64,000 bases of DNA, from positions 186,001 to 250,000 of the forward strand of contig CAWDDB010000005.1 in NCBI GenBank assembly GCA_963800975.1, written 5' to 3'. The notes beneath the pieces were generated by a model. The model ran no database searches and was not told the DNA's origin. It saw only the letters and a program-made list of their open reading frames with translations. The stretch is from JALYGY01 sp963800975 (GTDB taxonomy: Bacteria; Actinomycetota; Rubrobacteria; Rubrobacterales; Rubrobacteraceae). The position numbers and the translations under genes were made by a program. Positions 32,608 through 40,805 of the stretch are shown here, in pieces (within the stretch, counting starts at the first letter, position 1; each line of letters begins with the position of its first letter).

Positions 32608-32672
32608 GCCTGCTCTGCAGGCTTGTCCGCACGCTGCGCCCGACCGTGTCGGGCTCCGCTTGTCAGCTTTTT
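32608..32672 (+). terminator. tandem hairpins after yqeC
   Basis: GCCTGC/GCAGGC around TCT (32608-32622) and GCCCGAC/GTCGGGC around CGT (32638-32654) follow the yqeC stop, with a run of five T at 32668-32672. The T-run lies 14 bases after the second stem, so it is a moderate candidate. Confidence 0.45.
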
Positions 32673-32723
32673 GTCGCGTGTGGCATGCTTTTGTGAGGGA
32701 TCTATCGGGGATATGGGAGGCCT

Positions 32724-33742
32724 GTGAGCGTTAACGATTTTGACCGTTTTCCGTTGTTGTTCGGGCCTTCGCCGGTTCATCCGCTGGAGAGGTTGACGGG
32801 GCATCTTGGCGGCGCCGAGCTTTGGGCAAAGCGCGAGGATTGCAACTCAGGCATCGCGTTTGGAGGGAACAAGACCCGCAAGCTCGAGTACCTCGTGCCA
32901 GACGCACTCGCCAGGGGTTGCGATACGCTGGTCTCGATCGGCGGCGTGCAGTCGAACCACACCCGCCAGGTGGCCGCGGTGGCGGCCCGGCTCGGCCTGG
33001 GGTGTGTCCTGATCCAGGAGTCCTGGGTTGACTGGCCCGACAGCGTCTACGACAGGGTTGGCAACATCCTGCTCAGCAGGCTGGCCGGCGCCGACGTGCG
33101 TCTCGTGCGAGCCGGCTTCGGAATCGGGTTCAAGGAGAGCTGGAACGCGGCGATCTCCGAGATCGAAGCCTCGGGCGGGAAGCCCTACGCCATACCGGCC
33201 GGCGCCTCGGACCACGAGCTCGGAGGCCTCGGCTTCGCGAACTGGGCCCACGAGGTCGAGGCCCAGGAGGCGGAGCTCGGCGTGTTCTTCGATACCGTCG
33301 TCGTGTGCTCCGTCACCGGCAGCACCCAGGCCGGCATGATCGCCGGCTTCGCCGCGCTCGAAGAGGCCGGGGGACGCCCCAGGCGCGTGGTCGGCATCGA
33401 CGGCTCCGCCAGGCCACAGGAGACAAGGGACCAGGTAACCCGCATCGCCCGCAACACCGCGCGCCTGATCGGACTGCAGCGGGACCTGGACGATGACGAC
33501 GTGATCCTGGACGACAGATATCACGCGGGCACCTACGGCATCCCGGACGAGTCGACCCTCGACGCGATGCGCACGGCGGCACGCACGGAGGGCATGATCA
33601 CCGACCCCGTATACGAAGGAAAGTCCATGGCGGCCATGATCGACCTGGTGCAGCGGGGCGAGATCCCCCCTCTTCGACCGTGCTCTACGCCCACCTGGGC
33701 GGACAACCGGCACTCAACGGTTACAGCACCCTGTTTGGATAA
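32724..33742 (+). pseudogene. acdS: 1-aminocyclopropane-1-carboxylate deaminase, frameshifted near the C-terminus
   Basis: The first 310 residues are a complete AcdS-type PLP enzyme, which cleaves ACC to 2-oxobutanoate and ammonia and lowers plant ethylene. Evidence: KREDCNSGIAFGGNKTRKLE with the PLP Lys at position 50, VSIGGVQSNHTRQVAAVAA, VYDRVGNI, VCSVTGSTQAGM and DPVYEGKSMAAMIDLVQRGE. Then the frame breaks in the run of six C at 33665-33670: the correct ending (TVLYAHLGGQPALNGYSTLF, stop at 33740-33742) continues in another frame, while the open frame runs on with unrelated residues to 33803. One more C would restore the gene. Either an assembly error or a real inactivation, since the lost HLGG loop borders the active site. 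Confidence 0.85.
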
Positions 33743-33862
33743 GATTCCAGGTGTCGCGGTCCGCAGTACGTCGCAACTCATCGCCTCTCGACCAACCTCC
33801 TGAAGTTCTGTATCGTTACACCATAAATATGCGACAATAGAACAGAGGAGGTGAGGTCGGTA

Positions 33863-34255
33863 GTGATCTGGATCGAGATGGACTTGCGCAGCGGGGTTCC
33901 GATCTACGTACAGATCGTGGACCAGGTGCGGCACGGTGTGGACGTTGGGGGTTTGCGCTCCGGCGAACGGCTACCGACCGTGCGCGGTCTGGCCGAGGAC
34001 CTGGCGGTGGCGCCAAACACGGTCGTCAAGGCTTACGGCGAGCTGCAACGCATGGGGCTGGTCGAGAGCCGGCCCGGCGTCGGAACCGTGGTCGCGCGGG
34101 ACGTCGAGGAGGTCTCACCGGAGCGGCGGGTCGAGGAGGTTTTCGAGCGGCTAAGGGTGCTGGTGCGCGACGCCGCGGCGCTCGGGATCAGCGAGGATGA
34201 GCTCTGGGCCCGGCTGGACTCGGAGTTCGAGCGCATATCCCGGGGCGGCGTGTAG
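33863..34255 (+). CDS. GntR family regulator, YtrA type
   Basis: A 130-residue regulator. A winged helix-turn-helix of the GntR family (VPIYVQIVDQVRHGVDVG, LRSGERLPTVRGLAEDLAVA, NTVVKAYGELQRMGLVESR, GVGTVVA) is followed by a short helical tail, the hallmark of the YtrA subfamily. YtrA regulators usually control ABC transporters; none is near. The GTG at 33863 has GAGGAGGTGAGG upstream. The stop lies five bases before gluQRS, so the regulator may be coupled to it. Confidence 0.85.
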   Translation: MIWIEMDLRSGVPIYVQIVDQVRHGVDVGGLRSGERLPTVRGLAEDLAVAPNTVVKAYGELQRMGLVESRPGVGTVVARDVEEVSPERRVEEVFERLRVLVRDAAALGISEDELWARLDSEFERISRGGV

Positions 34256-34260
34256 GAGAT

Positions 34261-35199
34261 TTGCGCGGCGGGGCGAGAGAGACGAACGCCGACGGAAGAT
34301 TCGCCCCGAGTCCCACAGGGCCGCTGCACGTGGGCAACCTGCGCACCGCGCTGTTGGCCTGGCTATTCGCCCGTTCTGCGGATGCCCGCTTCCTTATCAG
34401 GGTAGAGGATCTCGACCGCTCGCGGGTTCGGCCCGGCGTCGAGGAGGCGCAGCTCGCGGACCTGGGTGCCCTGGGGCTCGATTGGGATGGGCCGGTCCTG
34501 CGACAGTCAGAGCGGATGGCGCTTTACGAGGAGGTCATAGCCGGGCTGGACGCCGAAGGTCACCTGTACCCATGCTACTGCACGCGGAAGGAGATCCGGG
34601 CCGCGGCCTCGGCGCCGCACGGGATCTCCGCCTCCGACCGTTACCCCGGAACCTGTCGTGAGCTTACGGCGACGGAGCGCGCGGACCGCGAGGCCTCGGG
34701 CCGTCCGCCCGCCCTGCGGGTCAGGACGGAGAACGAGCACGTTACCTTCGAGGACCGGCTGCTTGGCGATTACGTAGGCGAGGTGGACGATTTCGTCGTG
34801 CGCCGCAACGACGGCACGCCCGCGTACCAGCTCGCGGTCGTGGTGGACGATGCGGCCCAGGCCGTGGGGGAGGTGGTACGAGGGGCGGACCTCCTGGACT
34901 CCACGCCGCGCCAGATCCTGCTTTGCGGGTTGCTCGGCCTGGAGGTTCCCGGGTACGCCCACGTACCGCTGGTGCTGGGACCGGACGGAAAGCGCCTGGC
35001 CAAGCGTCACGGCGCCGTGACGCTCGCCGACCGGGAGGCGCTGGGCGAGAAGCCGCGGGACGTACTCGGCTGGATGGCGGGATCCCTCGGCCTCGCGGAG
35101 CCGGGGGAGAGGACGACCCCTGCCAGGTTGCTCGCGCGCTTCGATCCAGGGCGTCTGGCGCTCGAGCCAACGGTTTGGTCTCCCGGGTCGGGGGTCTGA
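34261..35199 (+). CDS. gluQ: glutamyl-Q tRNA(Asp) synthetase
   Basis: A 312-residue truncated glutamyl-tRNA synthetase that attaches glutamate to queuosine in tRNA(Asp). The HIGH-like motif is FAPSPTGPLHVGNLRTAL, the KMSKS counterpart is KRLAKRHG, and CYCTRKEI plus YPGTCREL form the zinc site. The anticodon-binding domain of the full synthetase is absent, as expected. It uses queuosine-modified tRNA, which fits the presence of queG at 6591. A TTG start at 34261, close behind TAGGAGAT, is the best available but uncertain. Confidence 0.88.
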   Translation: MRGGARETNADGRFAPSPTGPLHVGNLRTALLAWLFARSADARFLIRVEDLDRSRVRPGVEEAQLADLGALGLDWDGPVLRQSERMALYEEVIAGLDAEGHLYPCYCTRKEIRAAASAPHGISASDRYPGTCRELTATERADREASGRPPALRVRTENEHVTFEDRLLGDYVGEVDDFVVRRNDGTPAYQLAVVVDDAAQAVGEVVRGADLLDSTPRQILLCGLLGLEVPGYAHVPLVLGPDGKRLAKRHGAVTLADREALGEKPRDVLGWMAGSLGLAEPGERTTPARLLARFDPGRLALEPTVWSPGSGV

Positions 35200-35266
35200 G
35201 CGGTATGTTCGCCCGCGCTTACAAGAACCGCTGTAAACTGGGAGGCCCGCGCGGAAGGGAGAGCAG

Positions 35267-36448
35267 ATGAGCGTTGTCCAGAGGTTAGACGGACTAAAGA
35301 CTGAGGTACGCGAGGGCCTCGGAGAGAAAATCGTCGCTCTGAGGAGGGACATCCACAGGGAACCGGAGCTCGGCTTCGGGACGGAGAAGACAGCGGAGAA
35401 GGTGATCTCGGCCCTGGACGGTCTGCCGCTCGAGATCAAGACCGGCGTCGCCGAGAACGGGATCGTCGCGACCTTGAGGGGCGAGGGTGAGGGGCCGGTC
35501 GTCGGGCTACGAGCGGACATGGACGCCCTGCCGATCCAGGAGGAGACCGGCCTGCCGTTTGCCTCCGAGACGGACGGCAAGATGCACGCTTGCGGCCACG
35601 ACGGGCACACGAGCATGCTCGTCGGGGCGGCGCACGCGCTCTCGGGGATGCGCGAGAGGCTGAACGGGACGGTCAAGTTCGTCTTTCAGCCGGCCGAGGA
35701 GGGCGAGGGCGGAGGCCGGGTCATGGTCGAGGAAGGCGTGGCCGATGATCTGGGTGCGATCTTCGCGCTGCACCTTTGGCCCGGGTTGCCGTTCGGGACG
35801 GCGGCGACCAAGGCGGGCCCGATCATGGCCGCCGCCGATGCCTTCGAGATGACGGTGAGGGGGACCGGCGGACACGGCGCGATGCCGCACCTGTCGGCGG
35901 ACGCGATCGTGATGGCCGCCCAGATCGTGAGTGCCTTGCAGACCGTCGTCGCCAGGGAGGTCGACCCTGTGGAGCCCGCGGTGCTGACGGTGGGCGAGAT
36001 CGGGGCTGGCACGGCATACAACATCATCCCCGAGACGGCGCGTCTCGGCGGGACGGTCCGCACGCTGAACGATGAGCTCAGGCGCAGGATGCCCGAGAAG
36101 ATCGAACGCCTCGCCCGCGGCGTCGCGGGGGGCATGCGCGGCGACGTCGACGTCGACTACCAGTTCTCCTACCCCGTGACGATGAACGACGAGGAGGCGG
36201 CCGGGCGCGCCTTGGACGTGGCCTCGGAGCTCTTCGGGGAAGACAACACGCTGGAGCTTGCCAACCCCTCGATGGGCGCCGAAGACTTCGCGTACTTCCT
36301 GGAGAAAGTGCCAGGCGCCTTCGTCTGGCTCGGCGTCGGGGAGGACGTCTCCGGCCTCCACACCCCGACTTTCGCCTTCGACGAGGAGATACTGCCTCTG
36401 GGGTCGGCCCTTCTCACGGCGCTGGCGCTCGAATCTCTGTCCGAGTAG
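35267..36448 (+). CDS. M20 family amidohydrolase
   Basis: A 393-residue zinc amidohydrolase of the hippurate/indole-acetyl-amino-acid hydrolase type. Metal and catalytic segments: LRADMDALPIQEETGLPF, HACGHDGHTSMLVGAAHAL, FQPAEEGEGGGRVMVEEG and GAEDFAYFLEKVPGAFVWLG near the end, with the dimerisation domain between (VRGTGGHGAMPHLSADAI). It removes acyl groups from amino acids; substrate not determinable. GGAAGGGAGAGCAG precedes the ATG. The remnant at the left window edge belongs to the same family. Confidence 0.9.
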   Translation: MSVVQRLDGLKTEVREGLGEKIVALRRDIHREPELGFGTEKTAEKVISALDGLPLEIKTGVAENGIVATLRGEGEGPVVGLRADMDALPIQEETGLPFASETDGKMHACGHDGHTSMLVGAAHALSGMRERLNGTVKFVFQPAEEGEGGGRVMVEEGVADDLGAIFALHLWPGLPFGTAATKAGPIMAAADAFEMTVRGTGGHGAMPHLSADAIVMAAQIVSALQTVVAREVDPVEPAVLTVGEIGAGTAYNIIPETARLGGTVRTLNDELRRRMPEKIERLARGVAGGMRGDVDVDYQFSYPVTMNDEEAAGRALDVASELFGEDNTLELANPSMGAEDFAYFLEKVPGAFVWLGVGEDVSGLHTPTFAFDEEILPLGSALLTALALESLSE

Positions 36449-36492
36449 AAGCCGTCTGACCTCGGGTCGAGTGTAACCCGTGGCCCGAAGCC

Positions 36493-37086
36493 CTAGCTCC
36501 CGGGCGGGTTACGGAGGAACCCGACGGCCTCGGACGGGTCGGTAAGCAGGATCAGGACGAGGAGCACCGCGACGAGGGGTATCAGGGCGCCCGCCGCGGC
36601 CTTTGCCCAGCCGACGTCCAGGGCCTCCTTTACGGCGATGGTGGCGACGAAGGCGCCGTAGGGGATGGCCAGCAGCGGGGCGTAGGGAATCCAGAGCACG
36701 GCCCCGATCCCGCTCGCGTAGCCGAGGGCGCGGAAGGTAGGGCCGAAACCGCGGCGGGAGGGGGCTCCTTCGAGGATTACCAGCACGAGCACGCAGAGAC
36801 CGGCCACGAGGAGAGGTGCCAGCACTACGGCGACGACGAGGGCGAGAAATGGTGCGTAGATCAGGGCGAAGTTGTACTCCTGCAGCCAGAGGACCTGCAG
36901 CGCGGCCTCGAGGATCAGGTTCAGGTAGAGCACGATCGAAGCGAAGATGGCCGGTCTGACGAGGCCGCCGGCGGGGTCGAGCATCTCGAAGTAGCGGCGT
37001 GGGGAGAACCAGACGCCCCGCAACGCGCCCCAGAAGTCTTCGCGGGAGGCGCCGACGGGCTGCTCGCGGCGTCGCCGCCGGGGCAC
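36493..37086 (-). CDS. Yip1-domain membrane protein
   Basis: A 197-residue membrane protein with five helices. The start (WGALRGVWFSPRRYFEML) is the typical entry into Yip1/YIF1-like domains in bacteria; further helices include AIFASIVLYLNLILEAALQV and ALVVAVVLAPLLVAGLCVLV. Function unknown in bacteria. The N-terminus is strongly basic (MPRRRRREQ). Its GTG overlaps the TAG stop of the DUF4097 gene upstream, so both proteins are probably made together at the membrane. Confidence 0.75.
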   Translation of the reverse strand: MPRRRRREQPVGASREDFWGALRGVWFSPRRYFEMLDPAGGLVRPAIFASIVLYLNLILEAALQVLWLQEYNFALIYAPFLALVVAVVLAPLLVAGLCVLVLVILEGAPSRRGFGPTFRALGYASGIGAVLWIPYAPLLAIPYGAFVATIAVKEALDVGWAKAAAGALIPLVAVLLVLILLTDPSEAVGFLRNPPGS

Positions 37087-37985
37087 TAGGACCCTTCCTG
37101 TTCCTGGGAACGTTCCTCGTTTCCTTCCGGCGTCTCGCGCACGACGTCGCCCACCCTCGTCTCCAGGGTGAGTTCCCGCGTGTCTTCAGGCGGAAGGTTG
37201 GCTGTGATGTCCCCCGTCTCGACGAAGATCCTGCCGCTCCCGGAGAAGCGGCCCGAGAGGGTAACGTCTCCGGCCCCGACGCTGGCCTCCAGGGTGCCGA
37301 TGATGAGGTCCCGCAGCGCGACGTCGCCAGAGCCGACCACCAGCTCGGCCTGCCCTGTGTCGGTGCTGACGTCCTCGACCACGACGTCGCCTTGCGGGGC
37401 CTCGATGGACACGTTGCTCCCGCTTTCGCGGACCTCGACGTCGCCGGCCTCGGCCAGGATCCTGACGTCGCCGGAGAGGCCGCTCACCTCGACGTCGCCG
37501 GCCTCGGATTCGACCTCGACGGAGCCACCGGCCGGAATCCTGAGCGCGTAGTCGGCCCCCGTGTCGCGGCCTCCGTCCGTCTCCAGCACGACGGTCGACT
37601 CTTCGCGGGAGAAGTTCACCGGCACGTCCGAGGCCCTCTCCTTGGCGGCGGCTGGGTCGGGTCCCAGGGCGTGCTTGGTCACCTCGTACTCGACGACCTG
37701 GCTTCCCTCCACGCCCTCGACCTGCACCTGGCCCGCGGCGTTGGTGAGGCGTACCCTGGGCTCGGGACCCGAGTCGATAGAATCGCTCGCGACGCTGGTG
37801 CCGGAGAGTTCGTCTCCGAGCGACCTCAAGAAGAGCACGGCGGCCACGGCTATCACCGCAAGCACCAGGACCACGAATAGCGCGAGCAGCATGACGCGAC
37901 CCGGTGCGATGCGCCGACGCTCGTCTCTATTCTGCGCGGCCCCTTCCGGCTCGCGGCGCGGACCCTCTTCGCCCCCCAGGCTCAC
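37086..37985 (-). CDS. DUF4097 adhesin-like membrane protein
   Basis: A 299-residue protein with a cytoplasmic start, one membrane helix at about 31-53 (MLLALFVVLVLAVIAVAAVL) and an extracellular beta-solenoid. At least six repeats of about 20 residues carry the turn G-D-[VI], as in EAGDVEVSGLSGDV, EAGDVEVRE, PQGDVVVED, GSGDVALRD, GAGDVTLSG and ETGDITANL. This matches the DUF4097 putative-adhesin family. The end is Glu/Gln-rich. It is coupled to the Yip1 gene downstream; the pair may sense or bind something at the cell surface. Confidence 0.8.
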   Translation of the reverse strand: MSLGGEEGPRREPEGAAQNRDERRRIAPGRVMLLALFVVLVLAVIAVAAVLFLRSLGDELSGTSVASDSIDSGPEPRVRLTNAAGQVQVEGVEGSQVVEYEVTKHALGPDPAAAKERASDVPVNFSREESTVVLETDGGRDTGADYALRIPAGGSVEVESEAGDVEVSGLSGDVRILAEAGDVEVRESGSNVSIEAPQGDVVVEDVSTDTGQAELVVGSGDVALRDLIIGTLEASVGAGDVTLSGRFSGSGRIFVETGDITANLPPEDTRELTLETRVGDVVRETPEGNEERSQEQEGS

Positions 37986-38019
37986 CCGAAGAGCAAGGGT
38001 CGCAGGGGCGAAGGGCTTA

Positions 38020-38382
38020 TCACGGTCCGGCGCGGCCGTAGACGTCGTCGAGGCGGACGATGTCCTCCTCGTCGAACTCCCCGAAGGAGATCTCCATTAT
38101 CCGAGCCTCCGTCTCTCCCTCGCACGAGAGCCGGTGCACCGTCCCCCGAGGCAAGAAGAGCTTCTCCCCGGGCGCAGGGCGGGTGACCTCCCCGTCCAGC
38201 TCCACGCAGGCTCCCTCGTCCAGGACCACCCACAGCTCGTCGCGCTTGTGGTGGTACTGGCGCGAGAGGATGCCGCCCGGGTAGACGGTTATGATCTTGA
38301 CGGTCGAGGGGAGGTTGTGGGTGTATTGCTCGAACCTGCCCCAGGGTCTCTCTACCTTTACCGATGGCGGTCGTTGATCCAA
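38020..38382 (-). CDS. mannose-6-phosphate isomerase type cupin
   Basis: A 120-residue cupin matching the C-terminal domain of type II mannose-6-phosphate isomerase/GDP-mannose pyrophosphorylase. The signature is SVKVERPWGRFEQYTH at the start, ILSRQYHHKRDELWVVLDEGA for the metal motif, and PGEKLFLPRGTVHRLSCEG. It would interconvert fructose- and mannose-6-phosphate, although standalone copies are often untested. The start is a TTG with AAAGGGGG upstream. It stands next to an inverted-repeat element and is divergent from a ferredoxin. Confidence 0.83.
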   Translation of the reverse strand: MDQRPPSVKVERPWGRFEQYTHNLPSTVKIITVYPGGILSRQYHHKRDELWVVLDEGACVELDGEVTRPAPGEKLFLPRGTVHRLSCEGETEARIMEISFGEFDEEDIVRLDDVYGRAGP

Positions 38383-38430
38383 GCGCAGCCCCCTTTCGTC
38401 GTGCGCGGGGGAAGTTTAGACCATCCTGGA

Positions 38431-38580
38431 GCGAGCCGTCAGCAATGTGGGCGGTCGGCTATCGGCCGGCCGCGGCAACTAGTGGCTCCGGGGACACCCC
38501 GACGCCTGTCGCAGCGGAGCCTGAGCGTTTTCGGTTAGAATCTTCTCAACCGTATAAGAAGCTAATGGCTGACCGCCAAT
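38431..38580. repeat. intergenic inverted-repeat element, diverged AGCTTTCAGC family
   Basis: The left arm (TGGGCGGTCGGCTATCGGC within 38431-38465) and the right arm (AAGCTAATGGCTGACCGCCA, 38559-38578) are inverted copies with several mismatches. The words GGCGGTC-GC-AT match the arms of the elements at 10757 and 61324. It fills the gap between divergent genes and so must contain or neighbour both promoters; a TAGAAT box is at 38536. Confidence 0.45.
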
Positions 38581-38592
38581 GAGGAGGGACCG

Positions 38593-38958
38593 ATGCCGAA
38601 GCTCGAGGTCGAGAACGCGGGGACGTTCGACGTGGAGGACGGCAAGCGGCTGGTGCTTGCGATCGAGGAAGACGCGGGCGTGGATATCCTGCACCGCTGC
38701 GGTTCCTACGCCAAGTGCACCACCTGCCGCATCGAGTACCTAGAGGGCGAGCCCGAGAAGATGACCCGGGCGGAACTCGATGTGCTCGAGAGCAGGAACC
38801 TGCTCGGGGAGGTAAGGCTCTCTTGCCAGGCGCTCTGCGACCACGACATGAACGTTCGGGTCCTCATGACCGTCGAATCCACCGGGCTCGACGGGCCGGG
38901 TGCCCAGCCGGAGGCCGAGATCACGCCCGAGCCGGAGTGGGTGGACAAGCCCGCCTGA
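38593..38958 (+). CDS. plant-type [2Fe-2S] ferredoxin
   Basis: A 121-residue [2Fe-2S] ferredoxin. Cluster ligands are C36, C42 and C45 (HRCGSYAKCTTCRIEYL) and C78 (VRLSCQALCDHD). The C36-C42 spacing of five residues is slightly longer than the usual four of plant ferredoxins and matches the adrenodoxin-like arrangement. The last 25 residues are acidic and Pro-rich. GAGGAGGG precedes the ATG. No obvious reductase or oxygenase is adjacent, so its redox partner is unknown. Confidence 0.88.
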   Translation: MPKLEVENAGTFDVEDGKRLVLAIEEDAGVDILHRCGSYAKCTTCRIEYLEGEPEKMTRAELDVLESRNLLGEVRLSCQALCDHDMNVRVLMTVESTGLDGPGAQPEAEITPEPEWVDKPA

Positions 38959-39292
38959 ATTCGGGTCTATCGGAAGACTTCGAGGCTGGACCACAGTAGC
39001 TTTTCGTGGTCGGGGAGGTCGGAGGCGCGTTTCGACGGGCCTGGATGATGCAGGATCGACGCGTGAGTCCCAGAACACCCAGTCTTTGGAACCGCGCTTT
39101 AGCGTCCGCCTTGCCGACGATGTCGAGGTGAGATTAGCGCTGGCCTGGCGGTTGGCGGACTATCCAACGCTCGCGCACACGAGAGCTCCGCTCGGAGCCG
39201 ATCCATTCGATGTCCGCCCTCCGGCGTCCCACGAGCAGTCCTCGATTGAGTGCCCACGGAGCATTCTAGACGCCGTTGTATGATGGAGAACG
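38959..39292. other. intergenic region without a supported gene
   Basis: Plus-strand frame around 39085-39180 reads FSVRLADDVEVRLALAWRLA, vaguely like the start of a RimJ/RimL acetyltransferase, but it stops making sense afterwards and lacks a start signal. The right end carries TATGAT before the serine hydrolase. Confidence 0.4.
39279..39284 (+). promoter_or_regulatory. candidate -10 box before serine hydrolase
   Basis: TATGAT eight bases before the ATG at 39293; GGAG within the gap could serve as a weak ribosome binding site. Confidence 0.35.
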
Positions 39293-40441
39293 ATGAGTCG
39301 GGCCAACCCGATAAGTCGATCATGTTCTCTCGTCGTGGTTCTGGCGACCGTGTTCGCGCTTGCCGCGTGCGGGAATGGCGACCAGGACCCTGCCGCGCTC
39401 CCTCCGGACCTGGAGCGCCGCGATCCGTCGGTCCAGAGGTTCCTCGACGACACCCTACCTAGCGGGGCCAGCGGCACGGTGGTCGCCGCCCACAGCGGCC
39501 GCGTCGTGCATTGCGCGGGATTCGGCCTGGCCGACCGCGACGCGAACGTCGCCGCGCGGTGCGAAACCGTATACGACACCATGTCTATGACCAAGCAGTT
39601 CACCGCCGCGGCGATCCTGAAGCTGGAGATGATGGGGAAGCTGCGCGTGAGCGATCCGTTGAGCAAGTTCGTCGGTCCGGTGCCCGACGACAAGCGTGCC
39701 ATCACCCTGCACCGTCTGCTGACGCACACGGCGGGGCTGCCCGAACAGCTCGGCGGCGACTACGACGCGCTGTCGCGGGAGGACATGATAGATGGCGCGC
39801 TCGCGTCCGAGTTGCGTTCGGCTCCGGGAACCGAGTACTCCTACTCCAACCTCGGGTACAGCATCCTGGCCGCGATAGTCGAGATGGTCTCCGGCAGGGG
39901 TTACGAGGAATTCCTGGCCGCCCAGCTGTTCGCGCCGGCGGGCATGACGCAGACCGGATACGTGCTCCCCGAGTGGAGATCCGACCAGGTGGCGGTCGAG
40001 TACGATGAGAAAGGCGAGCCCAAAGGCAGGCCGTTTGATCATCCCTGGGCCGACGATGGACCATACTGGAACCTTCGCGGCAACGGCGGAATGCTCTCCA
40101 CCGCGCACGATATGTTCCGCTGGCACGTGGCGCTCCGAGGCGACGAGATCCTGAGCAAGAACGCCAAGGACAAGATGTTCGAGCCTCACGTGCTCGAGGA
40201 GGAAGGCGGCGACTCTTACTACGGTTACGGCTGGGTGATCTCGCCCTCTGACGACGGCCGGATCCTCTGGCACGACGGCGGGAACGGTTGGTCCCTCGGC
40301 ATCTTGGCGAGGTTCCCAGACCGAGGCGCGATGGTGTTCTGGGTCAGCAACCACGCATACAACAACGGGGAGTGGAATCTCGAAGTATTGGAGCAGAAAC
40401 TGACGCTGGGGATCGCCGATCGCGCGCTCGACGACGACTGA
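39293..40441 (+). CDS. serine hydrolase lipoprotein (class C beta-lactamase family)
   Basis: A 382-residue exported lipoprotein with a signal peptide ending in the lipobox ALAAC at about residue 25. The beta-lactamase/PBP fold has its three motifs: SxxK as SMTK (TMSMTKQFTAAAIL), YxN as YSN (TEYSYSNLGYS) and HxG as HDGG (ILWHDGGNGWSLG). Such proteins are D-aminopeptidases, esterases or beta-lactamases; the environment gives no hint. HTAGLPEQLGG and NGGMLSTAHDMFRW are typical. Confidence 0.87.
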   Translation: MSRANPISRSCSLVVVLATVFALAACGNGDQDPAALPPDLERRDPSVQRFLDDTLPSGASGTVVAAHSGRVVHCAGFGLADRDANVAARCETVYDTMSMTKQFTAAAILKLEMMGKLRVSDPLSKFVGPVPDDKRAITLHRLLTHTAGLPEQLGGDYDALSREDMIDGALASELRSAPGTEYSYSNLGYSILAAIVEMVSGRGYEEFLAAQLFAPAGMTQTGYVLPEWRSDQVAVEYDEKGEPKGRPFDHPWADDGPYWNLRGNGGMLSTAHDMFRWHVALRGDEILSKNAKDKMFEPHVLEEEGGDSYYGYGWVISPSDDGRILWHDGGNGWSLGILARFPDRGAMVFWVSNHAYNNGEWNLEVLEQKLTLGIADRALDDD

Positions 40442-40805
40442 CGTGTCCTCCCGCCGACCAGCCCGACAACCGCGGCATTATGACCGATACGTGAGTACAA
40501 GACCCCAGCCCTCGGAGCCACGCTTCCGCGCTGTCTTGAGGCCGGTCAAGCCCACGTCTCTGGCAACGCTGCAGTGCGGTCGGAATCTCCGATCCTTCCG
40601 AGAAGGGGCTGATCCCGACCGTGGTGCAATACCCACACGCGAGACGAGGACCCGTATTGGCGGACGGTACGTGGAAGGACCCGCCCGGAGGCCGATATAC
40701 TTCCGAGCCGACGTACGAAAGGGTAAACCCGGCGTAGGGTGGTGAGGCAGTGGCACGGTCTTCCCCGGGGTGGCCCGGCTTCCGAACCCAACGAAAGGCT
40801 TGCAG
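40442..40805. other. intergenic region without a convincing gene
   Basis: Open frames on both strands have no start signals or recognisable domains. The stretch separates the serine hydrolase from the oxidase gene. Confidence 0.45.

Noticed and set aside
38900..39283. Possible acetyltransferase fragment
   Set aside because: FSVRLADDVEVRLA resembles a RimJ-like start but the similarity ends within about 20 residues and no start site exists.
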